A stretch of 38,093 nucleotides of DNA from a virus. The stretch spans positions 1 through 38,093 of the IMG/VR virus record IMGVR_UViG_3300024265_000131, one strand, 5' to 3'. The notes beneath the pieces were generated by a model, which was not told the origin of the DNA, did no database searches, and saw only the letters and a program-made list of their open reading frames with translations. The position numbers and the translations under genes are program-made. Of the stretch, positions 7,940-17,423 are shown in pieces (position 1 is the stretch's first letter; each line of letters opens with the position of its first letter).

Positions 7940-8418
7940 GTAGACGAGATGATATATTAGATAGAATTATTTCAAGACTTGGAGCAATTAAACCTGCTAA
8001 CGGATATTTGACTAACGTAAAACTAGTAAGTGATAGACTGAAGGCCCCGGAAGAATTAAAGACAGGCCAGTTCCCTGCTTTGTTTGTAATTGATACAGAC
8101 GAGCGCAAAGATGATTCTGATGTTGACGAATTGGATGATGAATTGGATATTATTATTAGTGGATATACAAAAGACCCTGAAGACCCCGATACTGAAAGAA
8201 GGAAATTGCAATCAGATGTTGAAAAAGCATTGACCCGGAATCAAATAAACGGAGATGTAGTAGACCATTTTTTAACTGATGATATAGGCGCAAATGATTT
8301 GCAAGTGAAGAATGTAAAGCCTAACAGTATAACCACTGACCACGGCACTTTACTTCCTTATGCTATATTTGATTATAAATTCAGAATACTATATTTTCAA
8401 AATTACGGAACTCCATAG
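7936..8418 (+). CDS. Tail terminator/completion protein
   Basis: 160 residues. The N-terminal helix (RRDDILDRIISRLG), the FPALFVIDTDERKD strand with acidic patch, an LDIIISGYTKD strand and the helix with RRKLQSDVEKALT match small tail-completion proteins (lambda gpU/HK97 gp11 type) that cap the tail tube. It sits directly between the gp10-like gene and the tail tube gene, as in most siphoviruses. Assignment is by pattern and synteny. Confidence 0.7.
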   Translation: MSRRDDILDRIISRLGAIKPANGYLTNVKLVSDRLKAPEELKTGQFPALFVIDTDERKDDSDVDELDDELDIIISGYTKDPEDPDTERRKLQSDVEKALTRNQINGDVVDHFLTDDIGANDLQVKNVKPNSITTDHGTLLPYAIFDYKFRILYFQNYGTP

Positions 8419-8426
8419 GAGGAATT

Positions 8427-8621
8427 ATGAAGTTTAAATATTTAGGCGGTGGAAGAAAACAAGTGAATGGGAAACAAATTAAAATCGGTGATATCGTTGA
8501 TATGCCTGATAGCTTTAGACATCTTTTATTTGAGCCTGTTGTTGAAAAGAAAAACAGAATAAAATTCAATGATTTGAAAATAAATAAAAAAAATAAAAAA
8601 ATACGGAGGAAAAAGAAATGA
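8427..8621 (+). CDS. Small hypothetical protein before tail tube
   Basis: 64 residues: a short beta domain (YLGGGRKQVNGKQIKIGDIVDMP) followed by a very basic, lysine-rich tail. A strong AGGAGG site lies 6 bases before the ATG, and its stop overlaps the tail-tube start as ATGA. The small head domain resembles short phage proteins often found next to tail tube genes, but no function is known. Confidence 0.65.
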   Translation: MKFKYLGGGRKQVNGKQIKIGDIVDMPDSFRHLLFEPVVEKKNRIKFNDLKINKKNKKIRRKKK

Positions 8622-9613
8622 GTCCAAAATTAATATCGAATATTGGTTATATTGGAATAGCATTGCAGGCAGCTAAGGGAACTAAAGCAGTTTCGTCTGA
8701 TTATTTCATTAAATATAATGATGAGGGCTTTACTCCTGAATTTGATACAGAGCCGCTAAGGGAAGGCGGAGACGATGAGCTTATAGGCGAAGTCGTAAAA
8801 AACCAGCATAGAGAAAAATTCACTTTGACTGCCCGGGCCCGTCCTGAATTAGTTGCGTATGCATACGCTTGGTTATTAGGGAATGATACAAAGACAGGTT
8901 CTGTTGATCCTTTTACTCATATAATAACAAGAGGGACTGAAAGAGGCTGGCTAACTATACGCAGGAAAATTGACACTGATGTCATTCAGGTTTTAATTGA
9001 TGCTAAGATTGAGAAGTTGACTATTGAAGCTGAAGCGGGAAAACCTGTCATGGTAACATTTGAAGGGAACGCATTGACTGCTGATGAAGAAACTGTAGAA
9101 GAAGTTCCTGTATATGAAGACTGCATTCCGTTTATGTTCTATCATGGAAAAGATAATTATAAAATCAATAGCGTTGTAACAAACAACATTAAGAAGTTTA
9201 CTATATCCTATACAGTGGCTTCTCAGGAAGGATTACAAACTGATGATATCCTGCTTGAAGACTTACCTGATATCAAAGTTGATGTTGATTGCTCTTTTGA
9301 ATTATATGCAGAAAACACTGTTGATTTTTGGAAGAAAGTCAATTACAATAATGAAGATACCCCACAGGAAGGATTATTTTCTTTTGCGTATGAGCAGGAT
9401 TTAGTTTTCACTGAAAATGTAGCTAATGACAGACAATTCAAAATCAATATAGGCAAAGTGGTTGCTGAAGTAGTTCCCGGAATAAACTTAAAGGGAGACC
9501 CCGAAGCAGAAGTCCAGACTTTAGCCGGGATTGCAATTAAACCAGCTGCAGGAGAATTGTTTACAGTGACAGTAAAGAATGATATCTCAACAGATATTAT
9601 TTCTAATTCATAA
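8618..9613 (+). CDS. Major tail tube protein
   Basis: 331 residues. The start (IGYIGIALQAAKGTKA), the long alternating beta strands and two repeated half-domains (TEAEAGKP-like strands near 150, another near 300) are typical of siphovirus tail tube proteins, which polymerise around the tape measure. It stands directly before the frameshifted chaperone gene and the tape measure, which is the diagnostic position. Clear AGGAGG-type site (CGGAGGAAAAAG). Confidence 0.85.
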   Translation: MSPKLISNIGYIGIALQAAKGTKAVSSDYFIKYNDEGFTPEFDTEPLREGGDDELIGEVVKNQHREKFTLTARARPELVAYAYAWLLGNDTKTGSVDPFTHIITRGTERGWLTIRRKIDTDVIQVLIDAKIEKLTIEAEAGKPVMVTFEGNALTADEETVEEVPVYEDCIPFMFYHGKDNYKINSVVTNNIKKFTISYTVASQEGLQTDDILLEDLPDIKVDVDCSFELYAENTVDFWKKVNYNNEDTPQEGLFSFAYEQDLVFTENVANDRQFKINIGKVVAEVVPGINLKGDPEAEVQTLAGIAIKPAAGELFTVTVKNDISTDIISNS

Positions 9614-9638
9614 AAAAAAAGAACAAGGAGAGAAAATT

Positions 9639-9971
9639 ATGAAGCGTTTAGAGATGAAAGAGTTTTTACCGGAAGCAGGAGCGGAGATTGAAGACCAGAA
9701 GACAGGAAAGGTCTTCAAAGTTACTGCCGATATCCCCACTCCAATAATCAGGGATTTTGTGGCGTTAGCTAATGCCGATTCCGAAAAGCCTACTGTAGAA
9801 GACTATGACCTGTCAATTAATATAGTGAAAAAAATATTGTATATCCTGAATGAGAAAAAAGCTGTTGATGATTTTGTTGATAGATTAAATCAGAAAGAAT
9901 TTGGCTATGTCATGGAATTCATAGGCGAATATATGAAAGAAGCAAAAGAGACTGCAAAAAAAAAGGCTTAA
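9639..9971 (+). CDS. Tail assembly chaperone, short form
   Basis: 110 residues, starting at the ATG at 9639 behind ACAAGGAGAG; the in-frame upstream extension lies inside the tail tube gene and is not used. It is mostly helical and acidic, with an EYMKEAKETAKKKA end. It corresponds to lambda gpG: it coats the tape measure during assembly. The last codons hold the slip site A AAA AAG, so part of the ribosomes continue into the downstream frame to make the longer GT-like form. Confidence 0.85.
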   Translation: MKRLEMKEFLPEAGAEIEDQKTGKVFKVTADIPTPIIRDFVALANADSEKPTVEDYDLSINIVKKILYILNEKKAVDDFVDRLNQKEFGYVMEFIGEYMKEAKETAKKKA

Positions 9972-10165
9972 AAGAGCTTCTTAATATATTAATCCGTTGT
10001 CGGGGAGTGGTGTCTTTTGAAGAGATTAATTCTTCAGGTATATTGTATTTGACTTTAAGGGATATTGCTTTAGAACAGCAGGCGGGAGAAAATGTCGAAT
10101 TTGAATCTTATAAAGATTTGAAAATAAAATCAGTACAAAAGAGGTTGAGAACCGGACGTGGCTGA
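9639..10165 (+). CDS. Tail assembly chaperone, frameshifted long form
   Basis: A -1 slip at 9959-9965 joins the first 109 codons to 66 further codons in the new frame (from the G at 9965 to the stop at 10163-10165), giving about 175 residues. The added part (GLKELLNILIRCRGV then ILYLTLRDIALEQQ) is helical and has no start or ribosome site of its own, as in lambda gpGT and its relatives. The end overlaps the tape measure start at 10158. Function is tape-measure loading and tail tube recruitment. Supported by the conserved position in siphoviruses. Confidence 0.85.
9959..9965 (+). promoter_or_regulatory. -1 frameshift slippery heptamer A AAA AAG
   Basis: In the zero frame the codons are AAA AAA AAG (9957-9965) in a run of nine A. 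This A AAA AAG heptamer is the same as the well-known slip site of E. coli dnaX. The zero-frame stop comes two codons later (TAA at 9969), and an open -1 frame continues to 10163. A 12-bp AT palindrome lies at 9981-9992 but is too weak to claim as a stimulator. Confidence 0.85.
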
Positions 10166-11921
10166 AGAAAAAATAAACATAACCATAAAAGGTAATTCTG
10201 TCTCTGCAAAGACTGCTCTATCTACTGTAGACAAATCTTTAAAAAAGACTGAAACTGCTACAAAGAAAACTTCTGCTTCTTTTGCTAAATTGAAAACAGC
10301 CGCTAAGATTGCCGGAGCTGCCATATTGGCTGGTGCTGTTATAATGGCCACTAAATCCGTGAAGGCCGCCGCATTCCAGGAAGAACAACAAATATTATTA
10401 GCGCAAGCAATGAAGACTGCCGGCACTTTTACAAAGGCTGCTTTTCAGGAAAACTTAAAATATGCTTCTTCACTTCAGACAATGACTAAGTTCGGGGATG
10501 AAGCAATATTAGGCGTGCAAAGAATGCTTACCAATTTCGGGGTTGAAGGAGAGATGTTAAAAACCCTGACGAAATCAACTCTTGATTTGGCTACTGCAAA
10601 AGGAATGGATTTGAAAGCGGCTGCGGATTTGGTCGCCAAGTCAGTTGGTTCTTCTACTAATGCTTTGACAAGATACGGGATTGAAGTAACCGGAGCAGCT
10701 GGTTCTACTGAAAGAATGCAAACTGCTGCTGAAAATATTTCTAAATTATTCGGGGGAGCTGCCGTTGCTTCTGCTAAAAGTTTTTCGGGCCAATTACAGC
10801 AAATGAAAAATTCAATCGGCGATTTGATGGAAATAATCGGGACTGAATTAATCAAAGCTATTATTCCGGTAGTAAGAGAGATTACTAAATTCGTGCAATC
10901 TAAAGAAGGAATTGAAGCCGTTAAAAATACAGTGAGGGGAGTTGTTACCGGGTTCGTTGTTTTATTTGGAGTATTAAGGACTGTTGTAAATTCAATAGAA
11001 ATAGCAGTGCAATCAATAGTCGGTTTTTCGCTTGCTGTTGCGGCCTTTGTTGCTAATTTTAAAAAAGGAATGGGCGCAGCTAAAGACGCTTTTGCGGATG
11101 AATGGGGACAGATGGTTGAGCTTAATAAAAAAGATACTCAAGATATTGCTGATACATGGGTAGGGGTATCAGATTTATTAAAAGAAATATGGACTGATAC
11201 CGGAACTGATTTTGAAGAATTATTAAATATTCAATCAGCGGCACAACAGCAACAAGACGAAGCAATGAGAGCCGGCATTATAAAAAATTCTGCTTTTGCC
11301 AGGTCGATGCTGGCACGTGATGCGGCAATAGCCAAAACAATAGCAACGTCAGAATTGAAAGCAATTAAAAAAGGCGAAGCGTTAAAAAGGAAAGCAATCA
11401 AAGCTACTAACGCAGTTAAATTGCAAGTCATGCAGGCAGGGTTGAGTGCTGTTATTGATTCCGCTTCTGATGAAATGGCTACTGCTGGAAAAGTGGCGCA
11501 AGCAGTAATAACTTCAATGGCAGACGCATTATCTAATATAATGAAAATGCGTGCGTTGGCTGCTTTAGCTACTGGACAATTTGGAGCAGCCGCTGGATTC
11601 ACTTTAGCGGCAATAGCGATAAAAGGGATAGGTCAAAAAGTTGGTCAGGCAATAGCAGGTGAAGCAGTCAAGCCGATTAAATTAGCTGAAGGCGGTATAA
11701 TTGACGAACCAGTCAGAGGAGTAGGGTTGAGAACAGGAAAATCTTTTTTAATGGGAGAGGCAGGGACTGAAACGGCAACTAAGATTACTCCTGAAGGCAG
11801 AGAGAATGAAGGTGCAATATTTATAAATGAGCTTATAATTCAAGCAGTAGATTTTGAAGATGTTAAAAGTCAGTTTATGAATTTGCATAGATTGACAAAT
11901 TCGCAGGCGGTACCGAGATGA
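10158..11921 (+). CDS. Tape measure protein
   Basis: 587 residues starting with GTG at 10158, overlapping the chaperone end. It begins with a coiled-coil-like Ala/Lys/Thr-rich segment, has a hydrophobic stretch (AGAAILAGAVIMA) near residue 55, the tape-measure helix pattern ALTRYGIEVTGA, a long membrane-like segment near 250-300, and an Ala/Gln-rich region near 470-510. Length sets tail length; by the usual rule of about 0.15 nm per residue this is near 90 nm. Position after the frameshift pair is diagnostic. Confidence 0.92.
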   Translation: MAEEKINITIKGNSVSAKTALSTVDKSLKKTETATKKTSASFAKLKTAAKIAGAAILAGAVIMATKSVKAAAFQEEQQILLAQAMKTAGTFTKAAFQENLKYASSLQTMTKFGDEAILGVQRMLTNFGVEGEMLKTLTKSTLDLATAKGMDLKAAADLVAKSVGSSTNALTRYGIEVTGAAGSTERMQTAAENISKLFGGAAVASAKSFSGQLQQMKNSIGDLMEIIGTELIKAIIPVVREITKFVQSKEGIEAVKNTVRGVVTGFVVLFGVLRTVVNSIEIAVQSIVGFSLAVAAFVANFKKGMGAAKDAFADEWGQMVELNKKDTQDIADTWVGVSDLLKEIWTDTGTDFEELLNIQSAAQQQQDEAMRAGIIKNSAFARSMLARDAAIAKTIATSELKAIKKGEALKRKAIKATNAVKLQVMQAGLSAVIDSASDEMATAGKVAQAVITSMADALSNIMKMRALAALATGQFGAAAGFTLAAIAIKGIGQKVGQAIAGEAVKPIKLAEGGIIDEPVRGVGLRTGKSFLMGEAGTETATKITPEGRENEGAIFINELIIQAVDFEDVKSQFMNLHRLTNSQAVPR

Positions 11922-14900
11922 GTTTATTAAACGAAGCGATATTAATTAATTATGGACACAGGGTTTCTTTCAACAATATAGATTTAAACAAAATAGGTGC
12001 TACAGATGATATTCTGATTCGCTCACTTGATACAATTTCGGGAGATACCGCTTCTGTTAGGAGATTCGGAATTGATTATTTTATAAAAGAAGTTACTGAT
12101 ATTTCGGCTGTTGGCGGTATTAGCAGGAAAGTAGAGATTTTTTCAATTGATGATACACTGTTAGGAACTTGGGATGGTGGAACAGGAACATTTACTCAAG
12201 GTGCAGTTTTAGCCACTGCTCAAAGTTGTTATCTTCTATTTACAAAAATCCTTGTAGGCCCGGCTATTCCGTTAGATGCAATAACTATTGATACAGATGT
12301 AGATGTCGGGGGGCTTACTTTAGCAGACCCTCCTGACACTTTGGCAGGAAATGGAGATACTCTTATACTTTATATTGGTAGTGGCGGTTCTACTTATTAT
12401 GATGTCGGTTTGAAGTATGGTGGAGCAAGGAAAAATGGAACACTTAATAATCCATTGACCCCTTTTTTTACAACAAAAGATGCTGTTGATAGTCTTAATA
12501 GTGCTAATGATGGAGTAGTAGTATTGGATTCTGAAAGATATGAAGAAGAAGGGATAGACCACGATGAAGCGACTAGTTTGATTCAAGCAAGTCTAGGACA
12601 GACTCCGATAATATCATACGGAGTAGGAGCGAGAGCAGGAGTCATTCCATCAACAATCTATCATAGCTTCAATGCTATATTTTTCAATAAGAATGGAGAC
12701 GATGCAAATGATGGAACATGGCACTTGCCAAAAAAAACAATTGCAAATGCAATAACAAACAGGGGGGCTTTTGCTGTTGTTTATGGTGGAAGTGGAGCAT
12801 CTGCATCTGAAACCTTTACTGAGAATTTGGATTTGGATAATGGATGTGTTCTTGAAGCAGACCATGATTATATAGTTACAATAAAAGGGGAGCATACAGG
12901 ACTTGGAACAATTGAGTTTAGAAATTTCAAATTAGATGCAAATGGTGGTGATTATGTATTTACAAAAGTCGGTGTTGTGATTGTTAATGTGACTTTAAGT
13001 AATTGTGATGTATTTAATTCTTCAATAATTGCGGTTAATCATTTGGCTATTGGTGATATAAGTCTTGAAAATTGTAATATATATAACAATGCAAATGTTT
13101 TACTTTGTCAAGATGTTAATAATAGAACTGTTGATATATTAAAAAGTTCTGTTCATAACAATACTGGGGGTTTTCTCATTACAGGTGGAAATTCAACTAT
13201 TGCTATTGATATTCAAAATAATGTTTTCTATGATAATGCTGGAACTGACATAATTCTTAAATCAGTAACCAATTTAATTGTCAACGGTGACCTGGACCAT
13301 AATACTTTTTATAATGGAGAGAATGGAATTGAACTGGACAATTCTGGTTTAGGCTTTACAATGAACGGTAGTATTGACAATAATATTTTTGAATCATATT
13401 CTGACCATGCAATAGAATCTGATTTCGCGCATACTGTTGACAATAATATTTTTTATGAAAATACAAATAATTATAATGTAAATATAACAAGCACGAATGA
13501 GATTTTGACAAATCCTCAATTTGCAAAAAAAACAATCCCATATAAATTAGGTATTGATCCCAGGGGTTCCGCATATAGAACCGCAAGCGATAATGATGAT
13601 GTTGGTGCAATTCTTAGAATATATGAAATTAACGCAAGCAATATAACCATTAATGGAATTACTTTTGATGGCAGGGAGTTTTATAATACAGGAGTTTTTA
13701 TATTAGATACCGTGAACCATACAGGACTCTCAATGAAATGGACTGACTTCAAAGAGTTTCAAGGTTCCGGTTGGGATTTATATGATGATGATACGAATTT
13801 GAACTCTGATATTATAGATTGTAAATCTTATAATAATGGTATTGGTGGTAGTTTTTCTTATGGAGGGAACACTATTCAAAGATGCTTGATTTATAATAAT
13901 TCATTAACTGGGTTATATTTTCAGAATCCAAATAATACAATTAATCATAATGTTGTATTTGGCAATGGAACAGGAATATATTTTGATTCGGCATCAAGTG
14001 CATTAATAATAAAAAATAATATTATAGTGGAGAATAGTTTGTTTGGAATATTTTCCGAGGTCAATATAGCGATTACTTTTTGTTGTATAACAGATGCCGT
14101 TAATAATGTTGACATCAGTGATGTCTCAAATGTGACTGATGCCCCGAATTTCATAAATACAAATGAAGGTGAAGAAAATTTCAGATTAAAAACTGTCGAA
14201 AATGGATTTGTAAAAGATTCCCCCTGTAAAGACGCTTCCGATGATTCCCCTGCTATTGATATTGGAGCTTATGAAATTGATAGAGATGTGACGCAGGACT
14301 ATTGGCGCAAGCATGAACTGGTATTTAATCCTAGAAATATAGACTTTCAAACTACAGTCCCTGGGCTTACTAAATTCATTAATGCAGTTGGCAATTTAGA
14401 TTTATTTGGCAAGGATGATAAACAGATATTCGTTTTTAAATACGGCAAGAGGCAATCATCAAATGAAATTGACCGAAAGAAATCAAGATATTTATCAACG
14501 CTTATAAAGACCAGGACAAATGAATTGCCTGACGATCGGGTAATAATGAGGATATCTTTTTTACCTTCGCAGAATTTAGAAAATGGAACCGGAGCAACTA
14601 TAGATCCTACTTTAAAAAGCATAACCGATTCCGCTTTGAATTTGGTTGAAAATGAATGGAAGGGATTCTGGGCCGGGTTGATATTTGAAAGTGATACAGG
14701 AAACGGAACTATTGACGCGACTGCAAAAACGTTGACTGTATCTCCTTCACCTTCTTTTATCGTAAATGAATTTGAACCGGATGGACTGAAAAGGTTTTAT
14801 TTTCACCATAACGGATATTGGTATACTGTATTATCAAATACGGCAGATGTTTTGACTTTGTCTGACCCGGAAGATAGATTGACAAATCAAAGTAATATCG

Positions 14901-15124
14901 ATTGGAATATAGAAAAATATTTTAAAATAACTTCCTGCTTTGAGAATGAAATATTCCTGGCGGACCCTAACAGTGAATTGATTTCAGGTTCTTTTGATTA
15001 TTATATAGGGTTTATAGAAGTAGTTATGGCCCGTCCGGGATTTTCATTTATACAAACACGATACTTCTTTCAGCAGGAAACATGGAAAACCGGATATCAA
15101 TTAATATTTCAGGAAGTATCTTAA
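11918..15124 (+). CDS. Large tail protein with two beta-helix modules
   Basis: 1068 residues, the longest gene. After an N-terminal ~130-residue attachment-like part come two right-handed parallel beta-helix modules rich in short Asn-rich turns (NCDVFNSS, NNVFYDN, NNIIVEN). Each ends with a similar sign-off: SDNDDVGAILRIYEI near residue 557 and DDSPAIDIGAYEID near 775, which suggests internal duplication. The last ~280 residues are a different beta-rich domain ending in the tail-tip family style. Such beta-helices commonly bind or cut surface polysaccharides; no catalytic residues can be named. Starts with ATG overlapping the tape measure stop. Role as receptor-binding fibre/spike is inferred. 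Confidence 0.75.
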   Translation: MSLLNEAILINYGHRVSFNNIDLNKIGATDDILIRSLDTISGDTASVRRFGIDYFIKEVTDISAVGGISRKVEIFSIDDTLLGTWDGGTGTFTQGAVLATAQSCYLLFTKILVGPAIPLDAITIDTDVDVGGLTLADPPDTLAGNGDTLILYIGSGGSTYYDVGLKYGGARKNGTLNNPLTPFFTTKDAVDSLNSANDGVVVLDSERYEEEGIDHDEATSLIQASLGQTPIISYGVGARAGVIPSTIYHSFNAIFFNKNGDDANDGTWHLPKKTIANAITNRGAFAVVYGGSGASASETFTENLDLDNGCVLEADHDYIVTIKGEHTGLGTIEFRNFKLDANGGDYVFTKVGVVIVNVTLSNCDVFNSSIIAVNHLAIGDISLENCNIYNNANVLLCQDVNNRTVDILKSSVHNNTGGFLITGGNSTIAIDIQNNVFYDNAGTDIILKSVTNLIVNGDLDHNTFYNGENGIELDNSGLGFTMNGSIDNNIFESYSDHAIESDFAHTVDNNIFYENTNNYNVNITSTNEILTNPQFAKKTIPYKLGIDPRGSAYRTASDNDDVGAILRIYEINASNITINGITFDGREFYNTGVFILDTVNHTGLSMKWTDFKEFQGSGWDLYDDDTNLNSDIIDCKSYNNGIGGSFSYGGNTIQRCLIYNNSLTGLYFQNPNNTINHNVVFGNGTGIYFDSASSALIIKNNIIVENSLFGIFSEVNIAITFCCITDAVNNVDISDVSNVTDAPNFINTNEGEENFRLKTVENGFVKDSPCKDASDDSPAIDIGAYEIDRDVTQDYWRKHELVFNPRNIDFQTTVPGLTKFINAVGNLDLFGKDDKQIFVFKYGKRQSSNEIDRKKSRYLSTLIKTRTNELPDDRVIMRISFLPSQNLENGTGATIDPTLKSITDSALNLVENEWKGFWAGLIFESDTGNGTIDATAKTLTVSPSPSFIVNEFEPDGLKRFYFHHNGYWYTVLSNTADVLTLSDPEDRLTNQSNIDWNIEKYFKITSCFENEIFLADPNSELISGSFDYYIGFIEVVMARPGFSFIQTRYFFQQETWKTGYQLIFQEVS

Positions 15125-16239
15125 TGTTGCCACGAGTAGAATTATTTGACGGAACTGATATTTATAAACTAGGATATATTGATAAACTGCCTAAAATAGC
15201 CGAGAGCAAAACACTTGGAAGGGATAAATTAGTTCAAAACGAAGCTGTTTTCAATGTGAATAACTTTGATAATTTCTTCAGTGTTGATAATCCTAAATCT
15301 AACTTCTCTAATACAAGATGGAGATATAAATCTATTAAATGGTTTGATGAAGACGGGACATTAAGATGGGATGGGATTATAAGGGATATCATTTCACTGC
15401 ATGCAAAGAATAAAAAAACAGGAAAACTTGTTTCCAATAATGTTCTTTCTAAATTCCTTAATCATAATATAGAATATGAATCAGCCACCTGGGAATCCCC
15501 GGCGCAAGTGTTTTTAAAGATTTGTGATGCAATAGGTTTTAAGGCTATTAATTTAAGAAGCATTGAGGCTAGTGATGCTTTGTATCAAAATAACAATTGT
15601 TTTATAAAGGCCTTTTTTGGACGTGAAGACGATATCACTTTTCAGCAGGCTGTTGATAAAATAGCCATGTTAGGTGCTGCCGATATATATGGACACAATA
15701 ACAATCTGTATTTTGATTTGTTTAGGGAATTCACTGGAGGGGTTGTCTATACTATAAATGATACTGATATGATTTCCCTTCCGGTTGTTAAATCTTTAGA
15801 ATCGGAATTAATAAATAATTATTCTATTAATTATGTTGACAGTAACGAAACCCCTGCTACTGATTTGAATTCCAATAATTTAGGTCGAATAAGTAGGAAG
15901 GAAGAAAACAACGGCATACATGATATGGCAGAGATTGACGGAGACGAGGGGAATGATATTGAAATAAAAGACAAAGTTTCTGCTGTCTATTTAGGTGAAC
16001 AAAACGTAAAAAGAACACATAAAAATCTTGATAATTCAAGAGCCGGTTCTTTAAGGGAAATACTATTTGAAATGTCTGAAAAATTTAAAAACTTAATAGA
16101 CATAACTACTTTTTTTAGAATGAATTTGTCTGACGAAGGATGGAATAATAAAATATTTGAAACTTATGGAGCTGAAATTGATTCTGATAGAAATATTTTA
16201 AAATTAATTGCTATAGAGAGAGAGAAAAAGAATGCGTAG
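15124..16239 (+). CDS. Tail tip/baseplate protein
   Basis: 371 residues from the ATG at 15124, which overlaps the previous stop by one base and follows AGGAAG; a longer version from 15082 would have no ribosome site. The beginning (LPRVELFDGTDIYKLGYIDKLP) and domain layout, with several beta domains and an internal helix pair (QVFLKICDAIG, FQQAVDKIAMLG), resemble phage hub proteins of the gp27/late-control D type or a tail-associated attachment protein. It sits where Tal/hub genes occur. A broad class call only. Confidence 0.6.
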   Translation: MLPRVELFDGTDIYKLGYIDKLPKIAESKTLGRDKLVQNEAVFNVNNFDNFFSVDNPKSNFSNTRWRYKSIKWFDEDGTLRWDGIIRDIISLHAKNKKTGKLVSNNVLSKFLNHNIEYESATWESPAQVFLKICDAIGFKAINLRSIEASDALYQNNNCFIKAFFGREDDITFQQAVDKIAMLGAADIYGHNNNLYFDLFREFTGGVVYTINDTDMISLPVVKSLESELINNYSINYVDSNETPATDLNSNNLGRISRKEENNGIHDMAEIDGDEGNDIEIKDKVSAVYLGEQNVKRTHKNLDNSRAGSLREILFEMSEKFKNLIDITTFFRMNLSDEGWNNKIFETYGAEIDSDRNILKLIAIEREKKNA

Positions 16240-16687
16240 AGAAGGTACTAAAGACAGACCTAACAAAAATCATTTACTTGCTGGGATTATTCAAAACGGA
16301 CAAATATTCCCTTTACTTCAATCTTCAAAATCAACAAATTTAACCACTTATGCTGTAGTATCTAATGTGATTATTGATGTTGATTTAATTAAGAAATCAA
16401 AAGTTAAAGATATGCGATTGGTAGCCAGGAGTGCTTCTGTTGGTGGCGGGGGATTAAGCGTGCAGCTTTTTGATAATGATGCTGCTGCTGAAGTTGGGGT
16501 TGTCAGTTTTTTAGGTTCGGAAGACCAAACAATAAAATCCGCAAGCGTGAAATCTTATTTGTCAGGTCTAACCGGAAGGGCTTTTTTCACATTAAGAATA
16601 AAAAAAGACGGGCCAACAGGACCATCGACAGTTAGAAGTGTAGCGCTTGAATGCTATGGAAAACTGTCAGGGACTAAAGGAGAATAA
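16232..16687 (+). CDS. Small tail-region protein, 151 aa
   Basis: 151 residues, beta-rich, with a short basic start and Gly/Ser-rich strands (SASVGGGGLSVQLFDND, AFFTLRIKKDGPTGPS). It overlaps the end of the upstream tail gene and ends just before the next gene's strong ribosome site. Looks like a single jelly-roll-like tail accessory domain; no family recognised. Confidence 0.6.
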   Translation: MRREGTKDRPNKNHLLAGIIQNGQIFPLLQSSKSTNLTTYAVVSNVIIDVDLIKKSKVKDMRLVARSASVGGGGLSVQLFDNDAAAEVGVVSFLGSEDQTIKSASVKSYLSGLTGRAFFTLRIKKDGPTGPSTVRSVALECYGKLSGTKGE

Positions 16688-16688
16688 T

Positions 16689-17255
16689 ATGGGAATGCAT
16701 ATTATAAAACAGATGAAATATTGTGAAGAATGTGAAGGCTGGTTTGAGTATGAAGGATATGATTCTGAAGAACCAGACGAAAAATGTCCTGAAGATGAAG
16801 GACATACAACTAGAAATCATACCATAATTGAAGTCATTGATGCCGGGGAAGTTTTCTTTTTTCCTAATCACGATTCCCATTATGGGAATTTCGCAAGTAG
16901 AAGTATTGAAGCAAATTCAGAAGACTATTTCACTTTTTGTGTACCTACTGATTTCAGAGAATTAATTTCAGCAGATATGATATGTATTCCGGAAGGTTCT
17001 GTTGATGATAAAAATATTGATATTGATTCTGAATATTGTAAAGCAGGCGAAGCAAAAGACAATCACGTTGAATCTGATTCTGATTCCATTTATTCATTTG
17101 TAGCAGACAAGTTAAGTGAATTAAATCTATCAGGGATATTATCAGAAATCGAAGCAGGTGACTCAGTTGGAATTCATATTAATCATCAAAGTATTGGAAC
17201 AACAATACATTATATCGCCATTAGATTAAAATATAAAATAAATCACTGGAAGTAA
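16689..17255 (+). CDS. Tail-region protein with N-terminal Cys cluster
   Basis: 188 residues from the ATG at 16689 behind AAAGGAGA; a longer form from 16647 overlaps the previous gene without its own site. The first 35 residues have a zinc-ribbon-like set of cysteines (CEECEGWFEYEG then EKCPEDEGH), followed by a beta-rich domain that closely parallels the size and rhythm of the preceding gene's product. Probably a second small receptor-side tail protein. No function assigned. Confidence 0.6.
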   Translation: MGMHIIKQMKYCEECEGWFEYEGYDSEEPDEKCPEDEGHTTRNHTIIEVIDAGEVFFFPNHDSHYGNFASRSIEANSEDYFTFCVPTDFRELISADMICIPEGSVDDKNIDIDSEYCKAGEAKDNHVESDSDSIYSFVADKLSELNLSGILSEIEAGDSVGIHINHQSIGTTIHYIAIRLKYKINHWK

Positions 17256-17267
17256 AAAGGATTGATT

Positions 17268-17420
17268 ATGCCAAATGGGAATACTATAAAAGAAAGATTG
17301 ATGGCTTTGGAAGTGAAAATGAAATTGATTATATGGCTGTTGGCATTGATGGTTTTGCAAATCCCCGCTTTGATAATATACGCTTTAAAGATAATAGGAA
17401 AAAATTTATTCGCGAGGTGA
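17268..17420 (+). CDS. XhlA-like membrane peptide, 50 aa
   Basis: 50 residues, ATG at 17268 behind AAAAGG. It has a short amphipathic helix (KERLMALEVKMK) followed by one membrane helix (LIIWLLALMVLQIPALIIYAL) and a basic tail. This matches the layout of XhlA-type hemolysin/holin helpers, which sit beside holin and lysin genes. It is the first gene of the lysis module and ends four bases before the lysin ATG. Function inferred from layout. Confidence 0.7.
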   Translation: MPNGNTIKERLMALEVKMKLIIWLLALMVLQIPALIIYALKIIGKNLFAR

Positions 17421-17423
17421 ATT

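Noticed and set aside
9981-9992. 12-bp AT palindrome after the slip site as a frameshift stimulator
   Set aside because: A-T only, too weak to count as a stimulating hairpin.
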